DNA of 9,301 nt from Streptomyces sp. NRRL S-350 (GCF_000719705.1 NZ_JOHO01000115.1:1-9301), one strand, 5' to 3'; positions 1 to 7,005 are shown, numbered from the stretch's first letter. Notes: generated from the letters alone by a model not told the origin. Program-made: numbers and translations.

Positions 1-17
1 GGCACCAGCCGACAGGC

Positions 18-40
18 GGGTGGGGGGGTGGATGGTGGGG
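18..40 (+). repeat. G-rich tract, possible G-quadruplex
   Basis: Five closely spaced G runs (GGG, seven Gs, GG, GG, GGGG) lie in gene-free DNA. Counting the seven-G run as two blocks gives four runs of three or more, with one longer loop of about eight bases, so quadruplex formation is possible but not ideal. No coding frame here is convincing. The stretch may belong to the regulatory region of a gene left of the window. Low certainty on function. Confidence 0.3.
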
Positions 41-75
41 AGCGGCGGTGAACCCACGCAGCAAAGGGGATGGCG

Positions 76-93
76 CGCGGGTGTTCACCCGCG
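76..93. other. Small intergenic hairpin
   Basis: A perfect inverted repeat reads CGCGGGTG, TT, CACCCGCG. In practice it would fold as a 7-bp GC-rich stem with a GTTC loop. It has no T tract on either side, so it is a weak terminator candidate. It could equally be a protein-binding palindrome. It sits about 20 bp beyond the strong terminator of the suf operon. A related GGTGAAC element occurs in inverted orientation at 47-53. Function unknown. Confidence 0.35.
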
Positions 94-115
94 GCGGCCA
101 AAGCCGAGACGCAGA

Positions 116-149
116 AACGCCGCTGCCCGGAATCCCGGGCAGCGGCGTT
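116..149 (-). terminator. Terminator of the suf operon
   Basis: A perfect 15-bp inverted repeat (arms 116-130 and 135-149, 4-nt loop) begins 16 nt after the sufT stop codon. Read on the minus strand, the GC-rich stem is followed by TTTCT, a weak U-rich end, so it fits an intrinsic terminator of the high-GC actinobacterial kind. It lies directly at the end of the eight-gene operon with no further minus-strand gene before the window edge. That supports sufT being the last gene. Confidence 0.85.
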
Positions 150-165
150 CGGTACGGCGAAGACC

Positions 166-543
166 TCAGACGTTGAAGCCGAGCGCTCGCAGCTGCTCGC
201 GGCCGTCGTCGGTGATCTTGTCAGGGCCCCACGGCGGCATCCAGACCCAGTTGATGCGCAGGTCCTTCACCAGGCCGTCGGTGGCGGTCTTGGCCTGGTC
301 CTCGATGACGTCGGTCAGCGGGCAGGCCGCCGAGGTGAGCGTCATGTCGATGGTGGCCACGTCGGACTCGTCGATGTGGATGCCGTAGATCAGGCCCAGG
401 TTGACGACGTCGATGCCCAGTTCGGGGTCGACGACGTCCATCAGGGCCTCGGTCAGGTCTTCGACGGAGACGGTGCCGGCGGTGGTGCCGACGATGAGGC
501 CGGTCGGCTGCTCCTCCGCAGCGGAGGGGGTTTCGTCAGTCAT
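166..543 (-). CDS. sufT: SufT-like Fe-S cluster assembly factor (DUF59/MIP18)
   Basis: A 125-residue DUF59-family (MIP18/PaaD-like) protein. Members help mature or deliver Fe-S clusters to client proteins in the cytoplasm, and the actinobacterial version ends the suf operon. Visible hallmarks are DPELGIDVVNLGLIY at residues 39-53 and TSAACPLTD around the conserved Cys74. The family's C-terminal W-x-P-W segment (about residues 101-106) is followed by a GREQLRALGF end. Residues 1-25 are a variable acidic leader. An ATG two codons upstream (549) is in frame. However, the Shine-Dalgarno GGAGG is only 1 nt from that ATG and 7 nt from the ATG at 543, so I chose 543. It starts 21 nt after sufU and is followed by a strong terminator. 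The family assignment is secure. The precise role (cluster carrier or insertion factor) rests on work in other bacteria. Confidence 0.9.
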   Translation of the reverse strand: MTDETPSAAEEQPTGLIVGTTAGTVSVEDLTEALMDVVDPELGIDVVNLGLIYGIHIDESDVATIDMTLTSAACPLTDVIEDQAKTATDGLVKDLRINWVWMPPWGPDKITDDGREQLRALGFNV

Positions 544-550
544 GGCCATT

Positions 551-555
551 CCTCC
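551..555 (-). promoter_or_regulatory. RBS that decides the sufT start
   Basis: On the minus strand GGAGG (inside GAGGAGGA) lies 7 nt before the ATG at 543 and only 1 nt before the ATG at 549. The spacing favours the downstream ATG, giving a 125-residue SufT rather than 127. Confidence 0.7.
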
Positions 556-564
556 TCTGCAGGA

Positions 565-1017
565 TCAGTCGTTCACGGCGGGGTGCTGGGCGAGCGCCTG
601 GGCGGTGGCGTCCTTCCAGGCCATCCAGCTGAGCAGGGCGCACTTGACCCGGGCCGGGTACTTGGAGACGCCGGCGAACGCGATCGCGTCCTCCAGCACC
701 TCTTCGTCGCCCTCGCCCTGGCCCTTGCTCTGCATCAGCTCCAGGAAGGCCTCCTGGACTGCCTGTGCCTCGCCGACGGACTTGCCGACCACCAGGTCGT
801 TGAGCACGGAGGCGCTCGCCTGGCTGATCGAGCAGCCCTGGGACTCGTACGAGACGTCGGTGACCGTCGAGCCGTCGAGTTTCACCCGCAGGGTGATCTC
901 GTCGCCGCACGTCGGGTTGACGTGGTGCACTTCGGCGTCGCCGTCCCGCAGTCCCTTGCCGTGGGGGTTGCGGTAGTGGTCCAGGATGATGTCCTGGTAC
1001 ATCGAGTCGAGCTTCAT
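565..1017 (-). CDS. sufU: SufU, zinc-dependent sulfurtransferase partner of SufS
   Basis: A 150-residue IscU-fold protein of the SufU type, the sulfur acceptor that activates SufS by zinc-ligand exchange and passes sulfur to SufBCD. It is the Gram-positive and actinobacterial counterpart of SufE. The N-terminus MKLDSMYQDIILDHYRNP is typical. The predicted zinc ligands Cys37 and Asp39 (in PTCGD), Cys62 (in QGCSIS) and Cys126 (in VKCALL) are all present. An insertion (about residues 90-106, GQGEGDEE) lies between the second and third cysteines, as in SufU and unlike IscU. The start at 1017 is 20 nt after the sufS stop, with AGGA 5-6 nt upstream of it. A longer open frame continues upstream over sufS, but it is antisense-type shadow coding and lacks family similarity. 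sufU lies between sufS and sufT in the operon. An Isc-type scaffold role is less likely because SufBCD is encoded alongside. Confidence 0.96.
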   Translation of the reverse strand: MKLDSMYQDIILDHYRNPHGKGLRDGDAEVHHVNPTCGDEITLRVKLDGSTVTDVSYESQGCSISQASASVLNDLVVGKSVGEAQAVQEAFLELMQSKGQGEGDEEVLEDAIAFAGVSKYPARVKCALLSWMAWKDATAQALAQHPAVND

Positions 1018-1037
1018 GGTCGTCCTGCCCCGTCCCG

Positions 1038-2297
1038 TCAGCCGAAGAAGTTCCGGACGTGGTGCAGGCCGTCGATCAGCGCGTCGACCTCGCCCGGAGT
1101 CGAGTACAGGTAGAACGACGCCCGCGTGGTCGCCGGAATTCCGTACCGCAGGCAGACGGGCCGCGCGCAGTGGTGGCCGACGCGCACGGCGATGCCCTGT
1201 TCGTCCAGCACCTGGCCCACGTCGTGCGGGTGGATGTCGCCGAGGGTGAAGGAGATCGCGGCGCCGCGGTCCACGGCCGTGCGGGGGCCGATGATCCGCA
1301 GGTCCGGGACCTCCAGCAGCCGCTCGACGGCGTACTCGGTGATCGCGTGCTCGTGCGCGGCGATCTTGTCCATGCCGACGCCCTGCAGGTAGTCGATGGC
1401 CGCGCCGAGCCCGACCGCCTGGGCGATCGGCGGGGTGCCGGCCTCGAACTTGTGCGGCGCCGGGGCGTAGGTGGACGAGCCCATGGTGACGGTCTCGATC
1501 ATCTCGCCGCCGCCGAGGAACGGCGGGAGGTCCTCCAGCAGCTCCTGGCGGCCCCAGAGCACGCCGATGCCGGTCGGGGCCAGCATCTTGTGGCCGGTGA
1601 AGGCGACGAAGTCGGCTTCCAGCGCCTGCACGTCCAGCACCATGTGCGGCGCGGCCTGCGAGGCGTCGATGACGACGAGTGCGCCGACCGACTGGGCCTT
1701 GCGGACGATCGTCTCGACCGGGTTGACCGTGCCGAGCAGGTTGGAGACCAGGGTGAAGGAGACGACCTTGGTCTTCTCGGTGATCAGCTCGTCGATGTTC
1801 GACAGGTCGAGCCGGCCCTCGTCGGTCAGCCCGAACCACTTGAGCTTGGCGCCGGTGCGCTGCGAGAGCAGCTGCCACGGGACGATGTTGGAGTGGTGCT
1901 CCATCTCCGTGATGACGATCTCGGAGTCGGCGTCCACCCGGTACGGCTCGTCCGCCCAGGTCAGCATGTTGGCGACCAGGTTGAGCGACTCCGAGGCGTT
2001 CTTGGTGAAGACGACCTCGTTGCGGCTCGGCGCGTTGACGAATTCGGCGACCTTGTCCCGGGCGCCCTCGTACAGCGCCGTGGCCTCCTCGGCGAGCACG
2101 TGCACGCCGCGGTGGACGTTGGCGTTGTGCCGCTCGTAGTAGGCGTTCAGGGCTTCGAGGACCTGGCGCGGCTTCTGCGAGGTGGCCGCGTTGTCCAGGT
2201 AGACCAGCGGCTTCCCGTCGTGCAGCTGACGCTGCAGGACCGGGAAGTCCTTGCGGATCGCATCGGTGTCGAGCAGTCCCGTGAACGGATGGGTCAC
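1038..2297 (-). CDS. sufS: SufS cysteine desulfurase (type II, PLP-dependent)
   Basis: A 419-residue aminotransferase class V enzyme that converts L-cysteine to alanine and a protein-bound persulfide, supplying sulfur for cluster assembly. The PLP-binding lysine is Lys237 in FTGHKMLAPTG. The catalytic cysteine is Cys377 in RVGHHCARP, in the short loop typical of group II (SufS/CsdA) enzymes rather than IscS. His134/His135 (EMEHHSN) stack near PLP, Asp211 and His218 (DASQAAPH) contact the cofactor, and Arg392 (TTRASFYLY) matches the substrate-carboxylate arginine. Length is normal. It begins with GTG at 2297, sharing GTGA (2294-2297) with the sufC stop, which points to translational coupling. 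A GAAGGGGG run about 10 nt upstream may serve as RBS. sufU follows after 20 nt, matching the known SufS-SufU partnership. Confidence 0.97.
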   Translation of the reverse strand: MTHPFTGLLDTDAIRKDFPVLQRQLHDGKPLVYLDNAATSQKPRQVLEALNAYYERHNANVHRGVHVLAEEATALYEGARDKVAEFVNAPSRNEVVFTKNASESLNLVANMLTWADEPYRVDADSEIVITEMEHHSNIVPWQLLSQRTGAKLKWFGLTDEGRLDLSNIDELITEKTKVVSFTLVSNLLGTVNPVETIVRKAQSVGALVVIDASQAAPHMVLDVQALEADFVAFTGHKMLAPTGIGVLWGRQELLEDLPPFLGGGEMIETVTMGSSTYAPAPHKFEAGTPPIAQAVGLGAAIDYLQGVGMDKIAAHEHAITEYAVERLLEVPDLRIIGPRTAVDRGAAISFTLGDIHPHDVGQVLDEQGIAVRVGHHCARPVCLRYGIPATTRASFYLYSTPGEVDALIDGLHHVRNFFG

Positions 2298-3058
2298 TCG
2301 GACGCGCCCCCCTTCACGTACGTCTCGTAGCCCTCGTTCTCCAGCTTGTCGGCCAGCTCGGCGCCGCCGGACTCGACGATGCGGCCGCCCGCGAAGACGT
2401 GGACGTAGTCGGGCTTGATGTACCGCAGGATGCGGGTGTAGTGCGTCACCAGCAGGGTGCCGACCTCGCCGGTGGAGCGGACCCGGTTGATGCCCTCGGA
2501 GACGATGCGCAGCGCGTCGACGTCCAGGCCGGAGTCGGTCTCGTCGAGGATCGCGATCTTCGGCTTGAGCAGTTCGAGCTGGAGGATCTCGTGGCGCTTC
2601 TTCTCACCGCCGGAGAAGCCCTCGTTGACGTTGCGCTCGGCGAAGGCCGGGTCCATCTGGAGGGCGGCCATCGCCTCCTTGACCTCCTTCACCCACAGCC
2701 GCAGCTTCGGGGCCTCGCCGCGGACGGCGGTGGCGGCGGTGCGCAGGAAGTTGCTGACCGAGACGCCGGGCACCTCGACCGGGTACTGCATGGCCAGGAA
2801 GACGCCGGCCTTGGCGCGCTCGTCGACGGACATCTCCAGGACGTCCTCGCCGTCCAGCAGCACCGAGCCGCCGGTGACGGTGTACTTGGGGTGACCGGCC
2901 AGCGAGTACGCCAGGGTGGACTTGCCGGAGCCGTTGGGGCCCATGATGGCGTGGGTCTCGCCCTGCTTCACGGTCAGGTCGACGCCCTTCAGGATCTCGC
3001 GCGGGCCGTTCTCGGCCTCGACGGAGACGTGCAGGTCGCGGATTTCAAGGGTTGCCAT
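2294..3058 (-). CDS. sufC: SufC, ATPase of the SufBCD scaffold
   Basis: A 254-residue cytosolic ABC-type ATPase that binds SufB and SufD and drives the conformational change needed for cluster assembly. It is not a membrane transporter. Walker A GPNGSGKST is at residues 40-48, the Q-loop Gln at 91 (MQYPVEVPG), the signature SGGEKKR at 149-155, Walker B ILDETDSGLD at 170-179, and the H-loop His at 206 (VTHYTRI). The SGGEKKR signature and the DETDSGLD form of Walker B with D-loop distinguish SufC from importer and exporter ATPases. Length matches the family. It starts with ATG 6 nt after the ferredoxin stop. AGGAG lies 12 nt upstream, slightly far, so reinitiation after the upstream gene may contribute. 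The stop overlaps the sufS GTG start by 4 bp. Confidence 0.97.
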   Translation of the reverse strand: MATLEIRDLHVSVEAENGPREILKGVDLTVKQGETHAIMGPNGSGKSTLAYSLAGHPKYTVTGGSVLLDGEDVLEMSVDERAKAGVFLAMQYPVEVPGVSVSNFLRTAATAVRGEAPKLRLWVKEVKEAMAALQMDPAFAERNVNEGFSGGEKKRHEILQLELLKPKIAILDETDSGLDVDALRIVSEGINRVRSTGEVGTLLVTHYTRILRYIKPDYVHVFAGGRIVESGGAELADKLENEGYETYVKGGASE

Positions 3059-3064
3059 GTGTAC

Positions 3065-3382
3065 TCAGGACTCCTGGTTGACGGAGACGAGCACATCGTC
3101 CCCTTCGATCTTTACGGGGTAGACAGCGACCGGCTTGGTGGCGGGCAGGCCGGAGGGCTTGCCGGTGCGCAGGTCGAAGCTGGAGCCGTGCAGCCAGCAC
3201 TCGATCATGCAGTCCTCGACCTCGCCCTCGGAGAGGGAGACGTTCGCGTGCGAGCAGGTGTCGTTGATCGCGAACACCCCCTCGTCGGTGCGGACGACGG
3301 AGACCGGCACACCGTTGAGGTCCACGCGCTTGGGGACGTCCTCCTGGAGGTCGGCCAGCGCGCAGGCACGGAGGAAGGTCAT
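3065..3382 (-). CDS. Rieske-type ferredoxin (non-heme iron oxygenase ferredoxin-like)
   Basis: A 105-residue soluble single-domain Rieske protein. The two [2Fe-2S] ligand pairs are visible: Cys43-x-His45 in DTCSHANVSL and Cys62-x2-His65 in ECWLHGSSFD. It has no transmembrane or signal segment, so it is cytoplasmic and resembles ferredoxins of ring-hydroxylating dioxygenases or the small NirD-like proteins. No oxygenase or reductase gene is nearby. It sits between sufD (5 nt upstream) and sufC (6 nt downstream), so it is almost certainly co-expressed with the assembly machinery. No good Shine-Dalgarno precedes the ATG, so its translation probably depends on termination-reinitiation from sufD. 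Inference: it may carry electrons for cluster assembly or act as an early client. The Rieske assignment is very secure, the role unproven. Confidence 0.93.
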   Translation of the reverse strand: MTFLRACALADLQEDVPKRVDLNGVPVSVVRTDEGVFAINDTCSHANVSLSEGEVEDCMIECWLHGSSFDLRTGKPSGLPATKPVAVYPVKIEGDDVLVSVNQES

Positions 3383-3387
3383 GTCGC

Positions 3388-4620
3388 TCAGACCGCCGCT
3401 TCCAGCTCGGCGTCGATCTTCTCCATGAGCTGCTCCTGGACCTCGGCGACGCCGATCTGCTGCAGCAGCTCGGCGAAGAAGCCGCGCACCACCAGGCGGC
3501 GGGCCTCGTCCGCGGGGATGCCGCGGGCCTGCAGGTAGAACAGCTGCTCGTCGTCGAAGCGGCCGGTCGCGGAGGCGTGGCCGGCGCCGACGATCTCGCC
3601 GGTCTCGATCTCCAGGTTCGGGATCGAGTCGACCCGGGCGCCGTCGGTGAGCACCAGGTTCCGGTTGAGCTCGTAGGTGTCGGTGCCGAGCGCGGCGGCG
3701 CGGATCAGCACGTCGCCGACCCAGACGGCGTGCGCGTCCTGGCCCTGCAGCGCGCCCTTGTACGCCACGTTCGACCGGCAGTGCGGCGTGTCGTGGTCGA
3801 TCACCAGGCGGTGCTCCAGGTGCTGGCCGGCGTCGGCGAAGTAGAGGCCGAACAGCTCGGCCTCGCCGCCGGGGCCCGCGTAGTTGACCCGCGGGTGCAG
3901 GCGGACCAGGTCGCCGCCGAAGGTCACGACCACGGACTTGTACGAGGCGTCGCGGCCGACCAGCGCGTTGTGCTGGGCGACGTGGACGGCGTCGCGTTCC
4001 CAGTCCTGGACGGAGACGAAGGTGAGCTTGGCGCCGTCGCCGACCAGCAGCTCGACGTTGGCGGCCCGGGTGCCGGTGCCCGCGTGGTTGAGCACCACGA
4101 CGGCCTCGGCGAACGGCTTGACGTCGATCACCACGTGGGCGAAGCGGACGCCGCCCTCGCCCCGCACGTCGATCCTGACCGGCTCGGTCAGCACCGTCTC
4201 CTTGGGGACGGTGACCACCAGGGCCTGCTCGAAGGCGCTGAACGCCTGCGCGGCGACCCGGTCGACCGGCGTGCCGGCCTTGCCCAGGCGGGCGTCGTCA
4301 CGGCCGACGGTCTCGGCGGTGACGCCTTCCGGCAGCGTGAACTCGACCTTGTCCGCGCCGCGCTCGCCGGCGGCGGCGGTGCCGTCGTGCAGCCCGCCGA
4401 GGCGGTGCAGCGGGGTGAACCGCCAGTCCTCCTCGCGGCCGGTCGGCACCGGGAAGTCGTTCACGTCGAAGGACGGCTTGACCGCGACGCGCGCGTCGAT
4501 CGGCTGCTGGACCGCGGTCCGACCGGTGCCGGGGCCGGCGAGCTGCGCGCCCGCGCCGGCGGTGCCGACCTCGATCGACCCGGCGGTGGTGGAGCCGGTG
4601 GGGGTGTTGACGTCAGCCAT
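3388..4620 (-). CDS. sufD: SufD, Fe-S assembly scaffold subunit
   Basis: A 410-residue SufD, paralogue of SufB, which forms the SufBC2D complex and is linked to iron entry at the SufB-SufD interface. The N-terminal helical part (about 48-80, with FPVPTGREEDWRFTPL) is followed by the beta-helix core. Conserved core segments include DTPHCRSNVAYKG (about 277-289) and the C-terminal GHASATGRFDDEQLFYLQARGI, where His348 corresponds to the functional SufD histidine. The C-terminal helices end with EVQEQLMEKIDAELEAAV. Residues 1-45 are a low-complexity Ala/Gly/Thr leader likely to be disordered. It starts 57 nt after sufB, the largest gap in the operon. The nearest purine-rich sequences are 14-20 nt upstream of the ATG, so the RBS is weak. 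A different start cannot be excluded, although family alignment is clear from about residue 48. Confidence 0.95.
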   Translation of the reverse strand: MADVNTPTGSTTAGSIEVGTAGAGAQLAGPGTGRTAVQQPIDARVAVKPSFDVNDFPVPTGREEDWRFTPLHRLGGLHDGTAAAGERGADKVEFTLPEGVTAETVGRDDARLGKAGTPVDRVAAQAFSAFEQALVVTVPKETVLTEPVRIDVRGEGGVRFAHVVIDVKPFAEAVVVLNHAGTGTRAANVELLVGDGAKLTFVSVQDWERDAVHVAQHNALVGRDASYKSVVVTFGGDLVRLHPRVNYAGPGGEAELFGLYFADAGQHLEHRLVIDHDTPHCRSNVAYKGALQGQDAHAVWVGDVLIRAAALGTDTYELNRNLVLTDGARVDSIPNLEIETGEIVGAGHASATGRFDDEQLFYLQARGIPADEARRLVVRGFFAELLQQIGVAEVQEQLMEKIDAELEAAV

Positions 4621-4677
4621 GGCTGTTCGTTGTGCTCTCTTCCTCGAAAGTCGGGCGGGATCGCGTACGGCTGGGCG

Positions 4678-6093
4678 TCAGCCGACCGACCCCTCCATCT
4701 GCAGCTCGATCAGCCGGTTGAGCTCCAGCGCGTACTCCATCGGCAGCTCGCGCGCGATCGGCTCGACGAAGCCGCGCACGATCATCGCCATGGCCTCGAA
4801 CTCGGTCATGCCGCGGCTCATCAGGTAGAACAGCTGGTCCTCGCTGACCTTGGAGACGGTCGCCTCGTGGCCCATGGACACGTCGTCCTCGCGGACGTCC
4901 ACGTACGGGTAGGTGTCCGAGCGGGAGATCGTGTCGACCAGCAGCGCGTCGCACAGCACGTTGGACTTGGCGCCGTGCGAGCCCTCGCCGATCTCGATCA
5001 GGCCGCGGTAGGAGGTCCGGCCGCCGCCGCGCGCCACCGACTTGGAGACGATGTTGGACGAGGTGTTCGGCGCCATGTGCACCATCTTGGCGCCGGCGTC
5101 CTGGTGCTGGCCCTCGCCCGCGAAGGCGATCGACAGGGTCTCGCCCTTGGCGTGCTCGCCCATCAGGTAGACGGCCGGGTACTTCATGGTGACCTTGGAG
5201 CCGATGTTGCCGTCGACCCACTCCATGGTCGCGCCCTCGTACGCCACGGCGCGCTTGGTGACCAGGTTGTAGACGTTGTTCGACCAGTTCTGGATGGTCG
5301 TGTAGCGGCAGCGGCCGCCCTTCTTGACGATGATCTCCACGACCGCCGAGTGCAGCGAGTCGGAGGAGTAGATCGGCGCGGTGCAGCCCTCGACGTAGTG
5401 GACGTAGGCGTCCTCGTCGACGATGATCAGCGTCCGCTCGAACTGGCCCATGTTCTCGGTGTTGATCCGGAAGTAGGCCTGCAGCGGGATGTCGACGTGC
5501 ACGCCCTTCGGCACGTAGATGAACGAGCCGCCGGACCACACCGCGGTGTTCAGCGCGGCGAACTTGTTGTCACCGGCCGGGATGACGGTGCCGAAGTACT
5601 CCTTGAAGATCTCCGGGTGCTCGCGCAGCGCGGTGTCGGTGTCCAGGAAGATGACGCCCTGCTCCTCCAGGTCCTCGCGGATCTGGTGGTAGACGACCTC
5701 CGACTCGTACTGGGCGGCGACGCCGGCGACCAGGCGCTGCTTCTCCGCCTCCGGGATGCCCAGCTTGTCGTAGGTGGCCTTGATGTCCGCCGGCAGGTCC
5801 TCCCAGGACTCGGCCTGCTTCTCGGTGGAGCGGACGAAGTACTTGATGTTGTCGAAGTCGATGCCGGTGAGGTCCGAGCCCCAGGTCGGCATGGGCTTCT
5901 TGCCGAACAGCTTCAGGCCCTTGAGCCGCAGGTTCAGCATCCACTCGGACTCGTTCTTCTTCGCGGAGATGTCGCGCACGACCTCCTCGCTGAGCCCGCG
6001 CTTGGCCACGGCACCGGCGGCGTCCGGGTCGGCCCAGCCGTACTCGTAGTTGCCCAGGCCGTCGAGCTCAGGGTGCGAAACGGTGTCAGTCAT
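4678..6093 (-). CDS. sufB: SufB, Fe-S assembly scaffold subunit
   Basis: A 471-residue SufB, the main scaffold subunit on which the nascent cluster forms in the SufBC2D complex. Hallmarks are the N-terminal [12 protein letters not shown] stretch (42-53), [12 protein letters not shown] (187-198), [10 protein letters not shown] (233-242) and the C-terminal beta-helix ending. Cys381 (VLCDALLVD) and His409-Glu410 (MGHEATVSK) have the same 28-residue spacing as the catalytic Cys405 and His433-Glu434 of the E. coli protein, so the core appears intact. The C-terminal [11 protein letters not shown] and [14 protein letters not shown] are typical. Length is normal for a Gram-positive SufB. It starts 9 nt after the sufR stop, with AGGA 7 nt upstream of the ATG. 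It is the first structural gene after the repressor. Confidence 0.97.
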   Translation of the reverse strand: MTDTVSHPELDGLGNYEYGWADPDAAGAVAKRGLSEEVVRDISAKKNESEWMLNLRLKGLKLFGKKPMPTWGSDLTGIDFDNIKYFVRSTEKQAESWEDLPADIKATYDKLGIPEAEKQRLVAGVAAQYESEVVYHQIREDLEEQGVIFLDTDTALREHPEIFKEYFGTVIPAGDNKFAALNTAVWSGGSFIYVPKGVHVDIPLQAYFRINTENMGQFERTLIIVDEDAYVHYVEGCTAPIYSSDSLHSAVVEIIVKKGGRCRYTTIQNWSNNVYNLVTKRAVAYEGATMEWVDGNIGSKVTMKYPAVYLMGEHAKGETLSIAFAGEGQHQDAGAKMVHMAPNTSSNIVSKSVARGGGRTSYRGLIEIGEGSHGAKSNVLCDALLVDTISRSDTYPYVDVREDDVSMGHEATVSKVSEDQLFYLMSRGMTEFEAMAMIVRGFVEPIARELPMEYALELNRLIELQMEGSVG

Positions 6094-6100
6094 GCGAGCT

Positions 6101-6104
6101 TCCT
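6101..6104 (-). promoter_or_regulatory. RBS of sufB overlapping the sufR stop
   Basis: On the minus strand TTAGGA carries both the TAG stop of sufR and the AGGA Shine-Dalgarno of sufB, which is 7 nt from the ATG. A ribosome finishing sufR therefore stands on the sufB RBS, which suggests coupled translation of repressor and scaffold. Confidence 0.65.
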
Positions 6105-6969
6105 AACGCGCGGACGCAGAATCTTCGGACGCGAAATCTTCGGTGGACTTACCGGCAGTCGGCACCGCATCGGAGTCGCTGCCCGCAGAACGCCGGGCGG
6201 ACGACGATGCGGCACCGGGTGCCGGCACATAGGTGGTGCAGACCCCGTCGCCGTGGGCGATGGTGGCCAGCCGTTGCACGTGGGTGCCCAGCAGCTGGGA
6301 GAAGACCTCGGTCTCCGCCTCGCACAGCTGCGGGAACTGCTCGGCGATGTGCGCGACCGGGCAGTGGTGCTGGCAGAGCTGGGCGCCCGCCGGGGCCTTG
6401 GCCGCGGCCGCCGGGACCCTCCGCACCGTGGCAGCGTACCCGTCCGCGCTCAGCGCCTGGGCGAGTGCCTCGGTGCGATCGGCCGCGTCGACCGGGCGCA
6501 GGACCTCCAGGTACTTCTCGCCCTGCTTGCCGAACCGGGCCCGGGCGAAGGCGGCGACCGCCTCCTCGCCCGCCTTGCCGCCGCCGACCGCGTCCGAGAT
6601 CCAGCGCAGCGCGTCGGCCGCGAGCTGGTCGTACGCCTGGTAGAAGGCGTCCCGGCCGGCGTCGGTGAGGGCGAAGACCTTGGCCGGGCGGCCGCGGCCG
6701 CGGCTGCCGTAGACCCGCTGCTCGCGGGACTCGACCAGGCCGGCGGCGGCCAGCCCGTCGAGGTGGCGGCGGACGGCGGCGGCGGTGAGGCCCAGCCGGT
6801 TCGCCAGGTCCGCGGCGGAGGAGGGGCCGTGGTCCAGGATCGAGCGGGCGACCCGGTCCCGGGTGGCGCGGTGGCCGTCCAGCAGCACCTCGGCCGCCGT
6901 CACGGGCACGTCGCAGTGGGAGGCCGGATCGGCCTCCTGCTGCTGGGCGTGCTCGCGCATGTTTTTCAC
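6103..6969 (-). CDS. sufR: SufR, Fe-S cluster-sensing repressor of the suf operon
   Basis: A 288-residue DeoR/ArsR-like winged-helix regulator. The winged helix spans roughly residues 36-85 (TRDRVARSILDHGPSSAADL and LTAAAVRRHLDGLAAAGLV), with the wing near GSRGRGRPAKVFALT. The C-terminal sensor has the cysteine set CQHHC...C...GDGVC: Cys199, Cys203, Cys216 and Cys244 (spacing X3, X12, X27), the probable [4Fe-4S] ligands. Holo-SufR represses suf in mycobacteria and S. avermitilis, and cluster loss derepresses it. The last 38 residues or so are a Ser/Ala/Asp-rich tail, probably disordered. I chose the GTG at 6969 because a good promoter places +1 exactly there and no Shine-Dalgarno exists. An in-frame ATG at 6960 (285 aa) is the alternative. 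A TTG at 7005 is unlikely because it lies in the -35 box and would add a TTA codon. Confidence 0.92.
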   Translation of the reverse strand: MKNMREHAQQQEADPASHCDVPVTAAEVLLDGHRATRDRVARSILDHGPSSAADLANRLGLTAAAVRRHLDGLAAAGLVESREQRVYGSRGRGRPAKVFALTDAGRDAFYQAYDQLAADALRWISDAVGGGKAGEEAVAAFARARFGKQGEKYLEVLRPVDAADRTEALAQALSADGYAATVRRVPAAAAKAPAGAQLCQHHCPVAHIAEQFPQLCEAETEVFSQLLGTHVQRLATIAHGDGVCTTYVPAPGAASSSARRSAGSDSDAVPTAGKSTEDFASEDSASAR

Positions 6970-6982
6970 AACACCAGTGTTG
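6966..6982 (-). promoter_or_regulatory. SufR operator palindrome
   Basis: A perfect 14-bp palindrome, CAACAC-TG-GTGTTG on the minus strand (6982 to 6969), fits the CAAC-N6-GTTG motif I recall for Streptomyces SufR. The overlapping ACACT-N5-TGTGA (6980-6966) fits the motif I recall for mycobacterial SufR. It covers the predicted -10 box and transcription start of sufR, so bound repressor would block RNA polymerase directly, giving autoregulation of the whole operon. The match to published motifs is from memory. Confidence 0.85.
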
Positions 6983-7005
6983 CGTAATTGCTTCCGAGGA
7001 GACAA
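6976..7005 (-). promoter_or_regulatory. suf operon promoter, probably leaderless
   Basis: On the minus strand a -35-like TTGTCT (7005-7000) is followed by an 18-nt spacer and a -10-like AACACT (6981-6976). That puts +1 at 6969, the G of the GTG start codon of sufR. The -35 matches the vegetative consensus at 4 of 6 positions and the -10 at 3 of 6. The exact coincidence of predicted start point and start codon, with no Shine-Dalgarno, supports a leaderless transcript. Only mapping of 5' ends would settle it. Confidence 0.6.

Noticed and set aside
1018..1878. N-terminal extension of the sufU frame
   Set aside because: It reads through the sufS coding region in another frame with Arg/Pro-rich low-similarity sequence. 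The SufU family begins at MKLDSM.
1059..2330. A 423-residue plus-strand open frame opposite sufS
   Set aside because: Same antisense composition effect. SufS on the minus strand has all catalytic residues and correct length.
3577..6987. A 1136-residue open frame on the plus strand antisense to sufD, sufB and sufR
   Set aside because: It is very rich in Val, Asp, Gly, Ala, Leu and Arg with no recognisable domain, as expected when high-GC codon bias on the opposite strand removes stops. The minus-strand genes show full family motifs.
6970..7005. TTG start of sufR at 7005 (300 residues)
   Set aside because: It would lie in the predicted -35 box, adds a TTA codon otherwise absent from the called genes, has no Shine-Dalgarno, and puts the operator inside the coding region.
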